Origin: Nocardia sp. NRRL S-836
GTDB lineage: Bacteria > Actinomycetota > Actinomycetes > Mycobacteriales > Pseudonocardiaceae
Direction of reading: 5' to 3'
Assembly: GCF_001279525.1 (NCBI RefSeq)
Contig: NZ_LGDY01000119.1
Span: 1 to 64,000, forward strand
Length of the DNA: 64,000 nt
The notes below the pieces were generated by a model. It was not told where the DNA came from. It worked only from the letters and a program-made list of their open reading frames with translations, and made no database searches. This document shows, one piece after another, positions 1-8,145 of this stretch (position 1 is its first letter; each line of letters opens with the position of its first letter). The translations under genes and the position numbers were made by a program.

Positions 1-74
1 AGCACCAGCGACACCGTGGCCTGGCTGACGCCGGCCATTCTGGCGATGTCCTGCTGGGTGAGCCGCTTGGCCAT
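1..74 (-). CDS. LacI-family transcriptional repressor, N-terminal fragment (runs off the left edge)
   Basis: Only the first 25 residues are in the window. They read as the LacI DNA-binding helix-turn-helix (AKRLTQQDIARMAGVSQATV), which in this family precedes a periplasmic-binding-like sugar-sensing domain. The ATG at 74 was chosen because the HTH begins at once; a GTG two codons upstream is possible. A perfect 18-bp palindrome lies 7 bp upstream of the ATG, which suggests autoregulation. The gene is divergent from a secreted, carbohydrate-active-type gene at 210 that it probably controls. The ligand cannot be told from this fragment. Confidence 0.85.
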   Translation of the reverse strand, partial: MAKRLTQQDIARMAGVSQATVSLV

Positions 75-81
75 GAGCACC

Positions 82-99
82 TGCCAATTCGAATTGGCA
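82..99. promoter_or_regulatory. LacI-type operator O1
   Basis: Perfect 18-bp palindrome TGCCAATTCGAATTGGCA just upstream of the LacI start codon. It shares the core AATTCGAATT with a second palindrome at 141-152. LacI repressors bind palindromes with a central CG step, and both sites have one. Confidence 0.7.
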
Positions 100-140
100 A
101 GAATTCTGCGACGTCGGTGTGCGTGTCGTCAACCCAGTAA

Positions 141-152
141 TAATTCGAATTA
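141..152. promoter_or_regulatory. LacI-type operator O2
   Basis: Perfect 12-bp palindrome TAATTCGAATTA with the same 10-bp core as O1. The centres of O1 and O2 are 56 bp apart in the divergent promoter region, so both directions could be repressed together. It lies 57 bp before the GTG at 210. Confidence 0.6.
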
Positions 153-209
153 GCATCTTGACGGGCGCGGTGCGGGGGAGCGAGGGTGCTCGGCCAAGGA
201 GGTAGGCCC

Positions 210-1982
210 GTGAACTCTTTCAGTCGTCGCAGCCTGATCGCCGGTGCCACCGCGGCCGGTCTGCTCGCCGCCCTGCCCGGCCGTGCGCTCGCCCTGCCCG
301 CGCCCCCACCCGCCGGCCCGCTCGACCGCCGCCTGTTCGCACCCGAGGAGCAGCGGTTCGCGCCGTACCTGCTGGCGGTCTCGCCGATGGTGGCGGACAT
401 GACGAGCGGTGGTTTCTTCGCCGGTGGCTGGTGGCGCAGCCCGGCCGCGACCTACAACGCCCGCGTCCAGGAGCACGTCTACACGCTGGCCTGGTTCGCC
501 ACGCAGTCCCGCCCCTGGAACCCGTACCGGGGCAACGCCGCCCTGCTCGCCGCGCTCGACGCAGGGCTCGGCCACTACCTCGGCCTGCAGCACGCCGACG
601 GGTCGTGGCCGGAGTACTCGCGCGACCAGCACTCGCTGGCGGCCACCGGGTTCGCCATGGGGTACCTGAGCAAGACGAACGCCCTGCTGCGCCGCGCGGG
701 CGTGCTACCCGCCCGGCAGGCCCAGCTCTCGGCCGCGCTGAAGCGGGCGATGACGTGGTTCCTGAACCCGGCCAACGACACGGTGTGGCAGCCGAGGCTG
801 ACGTGGGCCAACCAGACCACCTCGGGCCTCGCGGGGGCCGCGCTCGCGTTGAGGCACGACCCCGACCCGGCGCTCGCGCACCAGCTGACCGCGGCCTTCG
901 CCCGGCTGGCCGCCACCGGCCAGAGCCCCGCCGGCTTCTTCTACGAGGAGTCCGGCGCCGACACCAACTACAACTTCGAGGTAATGCTGCCGGAGCTGGC
1001 CGACGCGTGGCGGCAGTCCGGTGACGCGAACCTCGTGACGATGGCCCGCCGGTACACCGACTGGCTCGGTTACAACCTGCTGCGCGAGCCCGACGGCTCC
1101 GGCTGGTTCGCCAACGTCGCGCCGAACTCCCGCACCACCTCCCGGTTCTAGGCCGACGTGCGCCCCGACCCGGAACGCACCGCGCTCAACAACCAGTTCG
1201 TGGCCTCGGTCCCGGACCTGGCCGCGTTCGTGTCCAGCCGCGAGGACCTGGCCGCGGCACGGGCGGCGTGGGCAGCGGACCCGGCGCCGGCGCCCACGTT
1301 GACCAAGCCCGACACCTCTCCACGCATCCTGGCTCACGCCATATATGGAGAGCGCTACCCCACGCGGGCCTCGCGCACGGCGGCGGTCGCGCGGCTGCCG
1401 TACCAGCGCGCGCACTTCACCGAGGTCCGCAGCGACCAGGGACAGGACTTCCTGTTCGTCCGCCGGCCGAAGTTCTACCTAGGCGGCTACTTCGGGACGC
1501 GGCGGGCGACCCGGTTGGCGCGCACCGGTCTCACGTTCCTCTGGCACCCGGTGGCGGGGACCGTCGTCCAGTCGATGAACAACAACGACCACGCGTGCTG
1601 GGCCACCGTGCTGCCGGGGCAGCGGCCGGATTCCGATGGCGCGCAACAGGTCGAGCTCCTGGGCGGAGAGCCGTACCGGTTCCGGTACCGGTCCGCCGAG
1701 GTGGTCACGGAGGTGACCGTCGGTGACCGGATCGTCAGGACCGTGCACGCGTCCGGTCCGGCGACCGAGCAAATTCCTTTGGTGGTAAAGGACTCGGACG
1801 ACGTGGCACTCGACGCCCGCGGGCTGACGCTGACCCGCGGCCGGGTGCGGCTGCGCTTCGATTGGGGCCAACCGCTCGTGCCGGCGCTGCGGACCGCCTC
1901 CTCGATCAGCTACCCCGGCCGGCGGATGCGGATCCTGACCGTCCCGCACGACGGTGACCTGACGGTGACAGTGTCCACTTAG
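210..1982 (+). pseudogene. Tat-secreted carbohydrate-active-type protein, interrupted by an in-frame TAG at 1149-1151
   Basis: The intact frame would encode 590 residues. The GTG at 210 follows an AAGGAGG ribosome site 6 bp upstream and opens a twin-arginine signal (SFSRRSLIAG, then a hydrophobic stretch and a cleavage region near residue 30). The first half is rich in helices of the alpha/alpha-toroid kind (for example ADGSWPEYSRDQHSLAATGF). The second half looks like a beta-rich C-terminal domain. This layout resembles heparinase or chondroitin-lyase-type polysaccharide enzymes, but no catalytic signature was recognised. Codon 314 is TAG; the reading frame resumes directly after it (ADVRPDPERTALNNQF) with the same codon usage and no ribosome site before the next GTG at 1158. 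One substitution, or a sequencing error, explains it. Control by the divergent LacI protein is likely. Confidence 0.75.
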
Positions 1983-2129
1983 GACATACGGTTTCACTCT
2001 TATGCAGCAACGGTTACGCGCATGTTAACGCAGCTCGCGGGGTAATCAGTGATCCCAAACCCCGGTCCCCCCGCCACCGGCGATTGCCCGGACGCGTGCG
2101 GCCCCGTTCGGTCGTGAGGAGTGGTTGTG

Positions 2130-2306
2130 ATGGCACACGTGCGTCGGTTGGTCGACGTTCACACTGGTGACGAATTCGATCAGCCCGTTCCTTTCGGCTT
2201 GGTCTACCCGATCTGCACGGCGGACGGCTCCGCACCGCCGAGCCAGCGCGGCCGGACGTGGCACGACCTGGTGGCGAGCGACCGGGACCTGCGTCCCGCG
2301 TCGTGA
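2130..2306 (+). CDS. Small hypothetical protein (58 aa)
   Basis: No family recognised. The ATG at 2130 is preceded by GTGAGGA (2114-2120) at about 9 bp; GTGs at 2127 and 2121 are alternatives. The protein starts MAHVRRLVDVHTGDEFDQPV, has no signal peptide or membrane segment, and is mixed in charge. A strong terminator lies 62 bp downstream, which supports a real transcription unit. It could be a small actinobacterial orphan protein. Confidence 0.5.
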   Translation: MAHVRRLVDVHTGDEFDQPVPFGLVYPICTADGSAPPSQRGRTWHDLVASDRDLRPAS

Positions 2307-2368
2307 AGACGTGTCGTCGCCACGTCCGGTCCCGAACTCGCGGCGATCTTGCTGATCGGTGGTGAACG

Positions 2369-2396
2369 AGGCGCGTCCCCTGCGCGGGACGCGCCT
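2369..2396. terminator. Rho-independent terminator of the small gene at 2130
   Basis: Perfect 11-bp GC-rich stem AGGCGCGTCCC/GGGACGCGCCT with a 6-base loop, followed by TTTGT on the plus strand. Confidence 0.75.
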
Positions 2397-2505
2397 TTGT
2401 CGTTCGTGCGGCACCGTCACCGGACCGGGTGAAGTGCTGGTTTGAGGGCGTGGAAGCCGGGTACTCCCGCCGGGCGCGTCAAGCAGTCGGCGCGGAACAC
2501 AGGCT

Positions 2506-2826
2506 GTGAAGGCGGCGATCACCGTGCAGCTCGACGATGCTGTTAGCGCGGCACTGAGTCATCTCCGAACCGGGTCCGCCGGGCAGGTCAGCGAGGACCT
2601 CCGCGATGCGGTGGCCCTGGCCGGCGCTGTGCCACCGGAGGTGGTCGCTTGTGTGGAAGCCGCCGGTGAGCACGTCGCTTACGGCGAGCTGATGGAGGCG
2701 CGGACGCTGCTGACGGTGGCCCAACGGCTGCTGGCGCAGTTCCGGCACCAGCCCACGGCCGCACAGCAGGCCCAGGTGCTGCTGCCGAGCCAGGCCAGTC
2801 CACCGACCACGCCGATCCGGGTGTGA
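2506..2826 (+). CDS. Hypothetical protein (106 aa)
   Basis: Starts at GTG 2506 (MKAAITVQLDDAVSAALSHL). It is mostly helical by composition, with no signal peptide, membrane segment or recognisable motif. The ribosome site is weak. It precedes the DUF3072 gene by 53 bp on the same strand and may share its transcript. The function is unknown. Confidence 0.5.
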   Translation: MKAAITVQLDDAVSAALSHLRTGSAGQVSEDLRDAVALAGAVPPEVVACVEAAGEHVAYGELMEARTLLTVAQRLLAQFRHQPTAAQQAQVLLPSQASPPTTPIRV

Positions 2827-2879
2827 AGGACGGTCGTCCCGGGTATCTCGAACGGGCGTTCGAGTGAAAGGGGACGACC

Positions 2880-3068
2880 GTGAACCGCAGTCCGGAGAAG
2901 GACCCGCAGGACTGGACCACCGGTGACGAGCCGATGACCGGGCCGCAGGAGTCCTACCTGCACACCCTCGCCCAGGAAGCGGGCGAGGAGGTGCCGGGCG
3001 AGCTCACCAAGGTCGAGGCGTCGCAGCTGATCGACCGGTTGCAGGAGAAGACCGGCCGGGGCAGCTGA
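2880..3068 (+). CDS. DUF3072-type small protein
   Basis: 62 residues from GTG 2880, with AAAGGGGA about 6 bp upstream. The C-terminal half (MTGPQESYLHTLAQEAGEEV, then LTKVEASQLIDRLQEKTG) matches the short DUF3072 pattern found in many actinobacteria and proteobacteria, from memory of the family. It is predicted helical and cytoplasmic. The family has no assigned biochemical role. It converges on the GH97 gene. Confidence 0.75.
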   Translation: MNRSPEKDPQDWTTGDEPMTGPQESYLHTLAQEAGEEVPGELTKVEASQLIDRLQEKTGRGS

Positions 3069-3092
3069 ACGCCGTCCCGGCCCGCTACCAGT

Positions 3093-5642
3093 TCAGCAGG
3101 TCAGGCGTGCGTCCGCCCAGTCGGCGTGGTCGAAGTTGCGGCCGTCGCCGCCGTCGGTGACCCGCAGGTCGAGCATCCGGACCCCGGTCGTGTCCACGGA
3201 CACCGGCCGGGCCGGGTCGCCGCCGCGCACCACGCCGCTGTCGTGCAGCAGGCGGCCGTCGCCGTAGACCTGGAAGTTGACCGAACCGGGTGACGTGGTC
3301 TCGTCGTCGAGGCCGACCGAGGCGTCGAACGCCCGGCAGCCGCGGCCCAGGTACAACGTCACGTCGGCCGGCGCGTGCGTGCCCAGGCCCTTGGCGTAGG
3401 TGACGCCCGCGATCTGCAACGGCCGGCCGTCGCCCGCCGAGGTCTCACCGTTGGAGCGGTCGCGTTCGACCGGGCCCCAGCCGTTGGACTCGCTCACGAA
3501 CGGCAGGTCGCTCACGAATGGAGTCCCGCTCGGCGCCGGTGGCGGCACGAACGCGCGCACGGCCTGTTCGACGTGCACGGTCTGATGCGCGCGGAACTCG
3601 GCGTACACCGGCACGTCCGTGAACCCGACCGGGCCGCCCGCCCGGACGTCCCACCGGCCGGTGATCGACTCGCCCGCCCGCAGCGTCGCGCGGGTCACCG
3701 GCGCGCCGGTCACCGTCCAGCCCGCGGGTGGCGCGACCGTCAGCACCACGTCGGACACGTCGGCGGTGCTGGTGAACGTGCCGGAGACGCTGAACGACGT
3801 GCCCTGGGCGACGTCCACCTCGGTGGGCGTGATGCTCAGCGTCGTCGCCGGGACCTGAGGAACGGCCTGGTCACAGGTCTGCAGGCCGGGCCGGTAGGGG
3901 CAGGCGACCGCGGCGAACCCGCCGTTGCGCCCCACCGCCACCGACAACGTCCGCGCCGTTGGCAGCACCTGCCGGTCCCGCGTCACGTCACCGCGTTCCG
4001 CCGGGTCGCGGACCGTCTCGACCAGCCACTGCCCGCCGCCGAGGAACCCCAGCGGCACGTCGACCGTGCGGGCGTCGGCCGAGATCGCGCCGAGGAACCA
4101 GCGGGTGCCGTTGCGCCGGGCCACCACGGCGTGCGTGTCCGGGTCGCCGCTCACCAGCCGGGTCTCGTCCCATGTCGTCGGCACCTGGTTCAGGAACCGC
4201 AACGCCTGCGGGTGCCGTTCGTAGGCCTCCGGCTTGTCGGCGAAGTGCGTCCAGCCGGACTCGTAGACCACCGGCAGCGCCACCTCGTGCGCGACCGAGG
4301 CCTCGCGCGTGCCGACCTCCAGCGAGACCGGCGTGTAGTCCATCGAGCCGACGACGTTGCGGGTGAAGAACTGCACCGGGTTGTTGGCTGCCGGCGGGTA
4401 GTTCTCGGCGCCGCGCACTCCTTCCATGGTCATGATGTGCGGCCACGTCCGTGCGAGGCCGTGCGGGATCGTCGAGCCGTGGAAGTTCACCATCAGCTTC
4501 AGGGACGCGGTCTTCGCGAGCACCGCGTCGTACCACTGGTACCGGGCCTGGGAGTCGGACTCCATGAAGTCGATCTTCACGCCCTTCACGCCCCACCGCT
4601 GGAACCGGGGGAGCAGGGTGTCGCGTTCCTCCGCGGTGTCGAGGTCGCTCCAGTGCAGCCACAGCAGGATCTCCACACCGCGGGCGCGGGCGTACCTGAC
4701 CAGCTCCGGCACCCACGCCGAGCTCCAGCCCTCGTCGATGAGCGCGTAGGGCCAGCCGGTGCGGGCGGCGAAGTCGACGTACTGCTTCTGGCGCTCGAAC
4801 GAGCGCGGGCTGTCGTGCTCGCTCAGCCACGACCACGCGACCTTGCCCGGCCGGATCCACGAGGTGTCGGCGAGCTTCGACGGCGAGGCGAGGTCGTCGA
4901 CGAGCGTGGAGGTGGAGACGGTCCCGAGGTCACCGATGATCGCCGTGCGCCACGGGGTCTTCGTCAGTGTCACCTGCGGATCGGCCAGCGCGACCTCGTA
5001 GTCACCGGTGGTGTGCCGCAGCCGGCTGCCGGAGTGCCGGCCGTCCACGTCGGACTCGGTGAGCAGCACGTGCTGGTCGCCCACGCGGAACAGCGACGGG
5101 TGGCCGAACTCGCCGTTCGCAGCGCCCGCCGTCGTCCGCACGCGGTTCGCCTCGTACCAGGCGTTGTAGGGCAGCAGCCAGGCCGGCGCGTCGGCGGGCA
5201 GCCGGAACGCGGAGGCCTCCCCGGTCACGGTCATCGCGGCGGGCAGCACGTACCGGTAGGCCACGCCGTCCGGTGCGACCCGCACGACCACGTCGAACCG
5301 CGCGGCGCCGTCGAAGGTCAGCGTCGTCTCGGTCATGGTCGCGGACCGCTGCCGCTGCTTGCCCGTCGTCATCGAGTACCGCTCGGTGACGACCCGGTCC
5401 CTGCGGCTCACGACCCGCAGGCCGGTGGTGAGGTCGGCGGTCGTGGTGCGCAGGCCGATCGGTGCCGCCGCCAGCACGGTCTGCCCGGCTCGGGACACGC
5501 TCAACGTGGGCACGCCGCCGGCCAGCTCGACCGTGGCGACCAGCGGCGACGGGCCCGTTATCCGCCATCGGCCGGGTGCGGCGGTGGCGGGGGCGGGCAG
5601 GAGCAGCAGCAGGGTCGTGAGCGCGGCCAACAGCCTTGACAT
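3093..5642 (-). CDS. Secreted GH97 glycoside hydrolase (probable alpha-galactosidase) with NEW3 and NPCBM domains
   Basis: 849 residues from ATG 5642, chosen because GGGGAG lies 9 bp upstream and the ATG opens a clean signal peptide (MSRLLAALTTLLLLLPAPAT). An earlier GTG would fall inside the operator palindrome. Order of domains: GH97 N-terminal beta-sandwich; (beta/alpha)8 catalytic barrel with WLHWSDLD, KIDFMESD and TMEGVRGAE; a C-terminal GH97 beta domain; a NEW3-type module (about 620-710); and an NPCBM sugar-binding module at the end (KGLGTHAPADVTLYL). Asp in KIDFME and Glu in TMEG fit the nucleophile and acid/base of the retaining GH97 branch, which acts on alpha-galactosides. Control by a LacI-type repressor is suggested by the palindrome at 5668-5685. 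Alpha-glucosidase activity is less likely but not excluded. Confidence 0.88.
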   Translation of the reverse strand: MSRLLAALTTLLLLLPAPATAAPGRWRITGPSPLVATVELAGGVPTLSVSRAGQTVLAAAPIGLRTTTADLTTGLRVVSRRDRVVTERYSMTTGKQRQRSATMTETTLTFDGAARFDVVVRVAPDGVAYRYVLPAAMTVTGEASAFRLPADAPAWLLPYNAWYEANRVRTTAGAANGEFGHPSLFRVGDQHVLLTESDVDGRHSGSRLRHTTGDYEVALADPQVTLTKTPWRTAIIGDLGTVSTSTLVDDLASPSKLADTSWIRPGKVAWSWLSEHDSPRSFERQKQYVDFAARTGWPYALIDEGWSSAWVPELVRYARARGVEILLWLHWSDLDTAEERDTLLPRFQRWGVKGVKIDFMESDSQARYQWYDAVLAKTASLKLMVNFHGSTIPHGLARTWPHIMTMEGVRGAENYPPAANNPVQFFTRNVVGSMDYTPVSLEVGTREASVAHEVALPVVYESGWTHFADKPEAYERHPQALRFLNQVPTTWDETRLVSGDPDTHAVVARRNGTRWFLGAISADARTVDVPLGFLGGGQWLVETVRDPAERGDVTRDRQVLPTARTLSVAVGRNGGFAAVACPYRPGLQTCDQAVPQVPATTLSITPTEVDVAQGTSFSVSGTFTSTADVSDVVLTVAPPAGWTVTGAPVTRATLRAGESITGRWDVRAGGPVGFTDVPVYAEFRAHQTVHVEQAVRAFVPPPAPSGTPFVSDLPFVSESNGWGPVERDRSNGETSAGDGRPLQIAGVTYAKGLGTHAPADVTLYLGRGCRAFDASVGLDDETTSPGSVNFQVYGDGRLLHDSGVVRGGDPARPVSVDTTGVRMLDLRVTDGGDGRNFDHADWADARLTC

Positions 5643-5667
5643 CGTTGTCAGCTCCCCGGAGTCCGGC

Positions 5668-5685
5668 GGTGAGAACGTTCTCACC
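5668..5685. promoter_or_regulatory. Palindromic operator upstream of the GH97 gene
   Basis: Perfect 18-bp palindrome GGTGAGAACGTTCTCACC centred 34 bp upstream of the GH97 start codon. The central ACGT/CG step and dyad are typical of LacI-family operators. The core AACGTT differs from the AATTCGAATT core at the left edge, so a different repressor is expected; it is not in the window. Confidence 0.65.
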
Positions 5686-5725
5686 CTGGCGTGTCCCGGG
5701 AGCGGTGGTCAACGGTGCACATGAT

Positions 5726-5757
5726 CTCGGGCAGGACAGAAATCTGTCCTGCCCGAG
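5726..5757. terminator. Strong hairpin terminator between decarboxylase and GH97 genes
   Basis: Perfect 15-bp stem CTCGGGCAGGACAGA/TCTGTCCTGCCCGAG with a 2-base centre. It lies just beyond the minus-strand decarboxylase stop at 5783 and insulates GH97 from it. There is no long T-run, as is common in actinobacteria. Confidence 0.75.
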
Positions 5758-5782
5758 GTCTTGCGCCGGTGGGGGAGCGGGG

Positions 5783-7228
5783 TCAGCCGCGTGCGACCAC
5801 GCGCACGGTCTCCAGCTTCGAGTCGGCCGGGTCCGGCAGCTCCATGCCCGTCGCGAGGCCGCTGCGCACGTAGTCCAGCACCGCATCGGTGATCACCTCA
5901 CCGGGCAGCACCGCGGGTGCCCCCGGCGGGTACGGCGTGATCATCTCGGCGGCGACCCTGCCCGCCGCCCGTTCCGCCGGCACCTGCTCGACCTCGGCGA
6001 AGAACGCGTCGCGCGGCAGCATCGCCATCTCCAGCTGCAGCTCGTCCGGCGAGGGCAGGTCCACCGGCTTGGGCGAGGGCAGCCCGGCCGCCGTCAACGC
6101 CCGCAACGCCTCGACGAGCACGTCGGCGGTCCGCTGGTCGTCGGCGTGGGTGAACTGGGCGACGATCCGCCGGTGGTCCGACAGCCCGACCGTGACGCGC
6201 TGCTCCGCGCGCAGCCAGTCGGCGGCCTGGTAGCCGCTGATGTGCAGCCCGGACAGGTCGATGACCATCTTCAACGGGTCGAACGAGTGCGTGCGGTGGG
6301 TGAAGTCCATGACCTCCAGGCCGGGCAGCGTGGAGATCTCGGCCCGCGTCCGCTCGGCCAGCGCCAGCGCGGCGGTGATCAGGTGCTCGCCCTGCTCGAC
6401 CATGTGCCGGCGCCAGCCGTCCAGCGTGGCGTAGACGAGCGAGGTGGGGCTGGTCGTGCCGAGCAGGTCCTCGCGGGCCTTGAGCACCGCCGGGTCGACG
6501 AGGTCGCCCTGCTGGTGGAACACGGAGCTCTGCTCCACGGCGGCACCGGACTTGTGCACGCTCGTCACGACGACGTCGGCGCCCGCGTCCATGCCCCACT
6601 GCGGCAGGCCGCCGTGGAACGGCAGGTGCGCGCCCCAGGCCTCGTCCACGATCAGCGGCTTGCCGAACGAGTGGCACACCTCGGCGATCGCCGCGATGTC
6701 ACCGCACGTGCCGTAGTCGGTGGGTGTCACCAGCAGCATGCCCTTGGCCTCGGGCTCGGCCTCGAACAACGCGCGCACCTCCTCGGGACCCGGCGGGTGC
6801 GACATGTGCAGGTCGGCGTCCCAGCGCGGGCTGAGCCACACCGGGCGGACGCCGCTGAGGATCAGGCCGGACACCACGGACTTGTGCGCGTGCCGCGGCA
6901 CGATCAGCTTCTCGTGCGGCCCCGCCACCGACAGCATGGCGCTCTTGACCGACAGCGAGCTGCCGCACGTGGAGAAGAAAGCCTGCTCGGCGTTGACCGC
7001 GTCCGCCATCAGCTCCTGCGCGTGCTCGATGACGCCGTTGGTCATCAACCGGTCGTCCAGTCCGTTCAAGGCGAGCACGTCGGCCCTGAACACCTCCTCG
7101 CCCAGCACGTCGAGCACGCGCGGGTCGACGCCGCGGCCCTGGCGGTGGCCGGGCGGGGTGAACGGCACGTAGCCGCGGGAGCGGAAGTCCTGCAGTGCTT
7201 CGAGCACTGGCGCCTTGCTGTGGTCCAT
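5783..7228 (-). CDS. PLP-dependent Orn/Lys/Arg decarboxylase family protein
   Basis: 481 residues. The family decarboxylates basic amino acids to diamines (putrescine, cadaverine or agmatine). Visible signatures are the PLP-binding aspartate in IVDEAWGAHLPFHGGLPQ (D195) and the Schiff-base lysine K226 in TSVHKSGAA, with the substrate/PLP loop STCGSS near 86-91 and the small C-terminal domain near 400-480. Length fits the short form that lacks the N-terminal wing domain of enterobacterial enzymes. It starts 36 bp after the SARP-like regulator on the same strand, so the two probably form one transcript. The substrate cannot be told from sequence alone. Confidence 0.9.
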   Translation of the reverse strand: MDHSKAPVLEALQDFRSRGYVPFTPPGHRQGRGVDPRVLDVLGEEVFRADVLALNGLDDRLMTNGVIEHAQELMADAVNAEQAFFSTCGSSLSVKSAMLSVAGPHEKLIVPRHAHKSVVSGLILSGVRPVWLSPRWDADLHMSHPPGPEEVRALFEAEPEAKGMLLVTPTDYGTCGDIAAIAEVCHSFGKPLIVDEAWGAHLPFHGGLPQWGMDAGADVVVTSVHKSGAAVEQSSVFHQQGDLVDPAVLKAREDLLGTTSPTSLVYATLDGWRRHMVEQGEHLITAALALAERTRAEISTLPGLEVMDFTHRTHSFDPLKMVIDLSGLHISGYQAADWLRAEQRVTVGLSDHRRIVAQFTHADDQRTADVLVEALRALTAAGLPSPKPVDLPSPDELQLEMAMLPRDAFFAEVEQVPAERAAGRVAAEMITPYPPGAPAVLPGEVITDAVLDYVRSGLATGMELPDPADSKLETVRVVARG

Positions 7229-7264
7229 GCACGGGGAGTAGCCCGTTCGGGCGCACCTCGAACC

Positions 7265-7945
7265 TCACGCCCGCAGCAGCGGCCCGACGAGCTCGCGGAT
7301 GTGGTGCGACGGTTCGAGCCCCAGCTCGGCGCGCAGCCGGGCGCGGTAGCTCTCGTACTGGCGCACGGCCTGCGCCGGGTTGCCGTCGGCCAGGTGCAGC
7401 TCGACCAGCGTGCGGTGCGCGCTCTCCCGCAACGGGTCGGCCTGTACCGCCGCGAGCGCGGCCTGGTGGGCGTGGTGGTGGTCGCCCGAGGCGCGGAACC
7501 GGTCGCTGAGCGCCTCCAGCGCCCGCAGCCGCGCCTGCCGCCACCAGTCCCGTTCGGTCTGCACCCACGGCTGCCACCAGCCCGGCAGCAGGTCGGCCGT
7601 GAGCAGCGCCAGCGCCTCGGGACGGGCACCGGGCGTGGCGGCGAACGCGTAGGCCTGGCGGAAGTCGACCGAGACCTCGCGGCCCAGCGCCAGCGCGTCC
7701 TCGGTGACCACGACCAGTGGAGTCGACGGCTTGACCAGCCGCCACAGCGACGACCGCAGGCAGGCACCGGCCCGCCGCTCGGTCGCGCCGGGCCACAGCA
7801 GTGCCGCGGCGACCGGGCGCGGCACCGGTGTGTCCCTCAGCGCGAGCAGGGCGAGCAGTCTGCGCGCGCCGGGTACGACGTGGACGGACGTGTGGTCGCA
7901 GTCCAACCGAAAACCGCCGAGCAGTTGGATGTGCAACTGCGCCAT
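7265..7945 (-). CDS. Small SARP-type transcriptional regulator (winged helix plus BTAD)
   Basis: 226 residues from ATG 7945 (MAQLHIQLLGGFRLDCD), with AGGTGA just upstream; ATG 7972 is an alternative. The N-terminal 95 residues are an OmpR-like winged helix as in SARPs. The rest is the bacterial transcriptional activation domain (about 100-226), including LLPGWWQPWVQTERDWWRQA and the closing YRARLRAELGLEPSHHI. Such short SARPs lack the ATPase and TPR parts of AfsR. It is the promoter-proximal partner of the decarboxylase. A role as its activator is inference. Confidence 0.85.
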   Translation of the reverse strand: MAQLHIQLLGGFRLDCDHTSVHVVPGARRLLALLALRDTPVPRPVAAALLWPGATERRAGACLRSSLWRLVKPSTPLVVVTEDALALGREVSVDFRQAYAFAATPGARPEALALLTADLLPGWWQPWVQTERDWWRQARLRALEALSDRFRASGDHHHAHQAALAAVQADPLRESAHRTLVELHLADGNPAQAVRQYESYRARLRAELGLEPSHHIRELVGPLLRA

Positions 7946-8145
7946 GTGAGTCACCTGCCGTGCCGCCGACATCAGGAGTCGCCGAGTGCCCGGAGGCCGC
8001 CGCCTCACACATCCCTGTGCGAAATTGCTCCGTCCTGACCAGCCGCCGTGACGCGGCCGTGTCGTGCGCGTGGTGGTGTCGCACCGTGCGGGTCACACCG
8101 GCTTCCTAACTTCGCCGTGCAGTCCTCAACCACACGGGAGGCACG

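Noticed and set aside
1158..1982. Separate gene starting at GTG 1158
   Set aside because: No ribosome site, same frame as the upstream part and continuous protein character; better explained as the rest of an interrupted gene.
3375..5639. 754-residue open frame on the plus strand opposite the GH97 gene
   Set aside because: Arg/Gly/Ala-rich low-complexity translation caused by GC-rich third positions; the minus-strand frame has clear domains.
5643..5684. Upstream GTG start (5684) for GH97
   Set aside because: It lies within the operator palindrome and would place 14 residues before the signal peptide; ATG 5642 has the ribosome site.
5636..8038. 800-residue open frame antisense to the decarboxylase and SARP genes
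   Set aside because: Same GC artefact; it crosses two real genes and a terminator and has no domain character.
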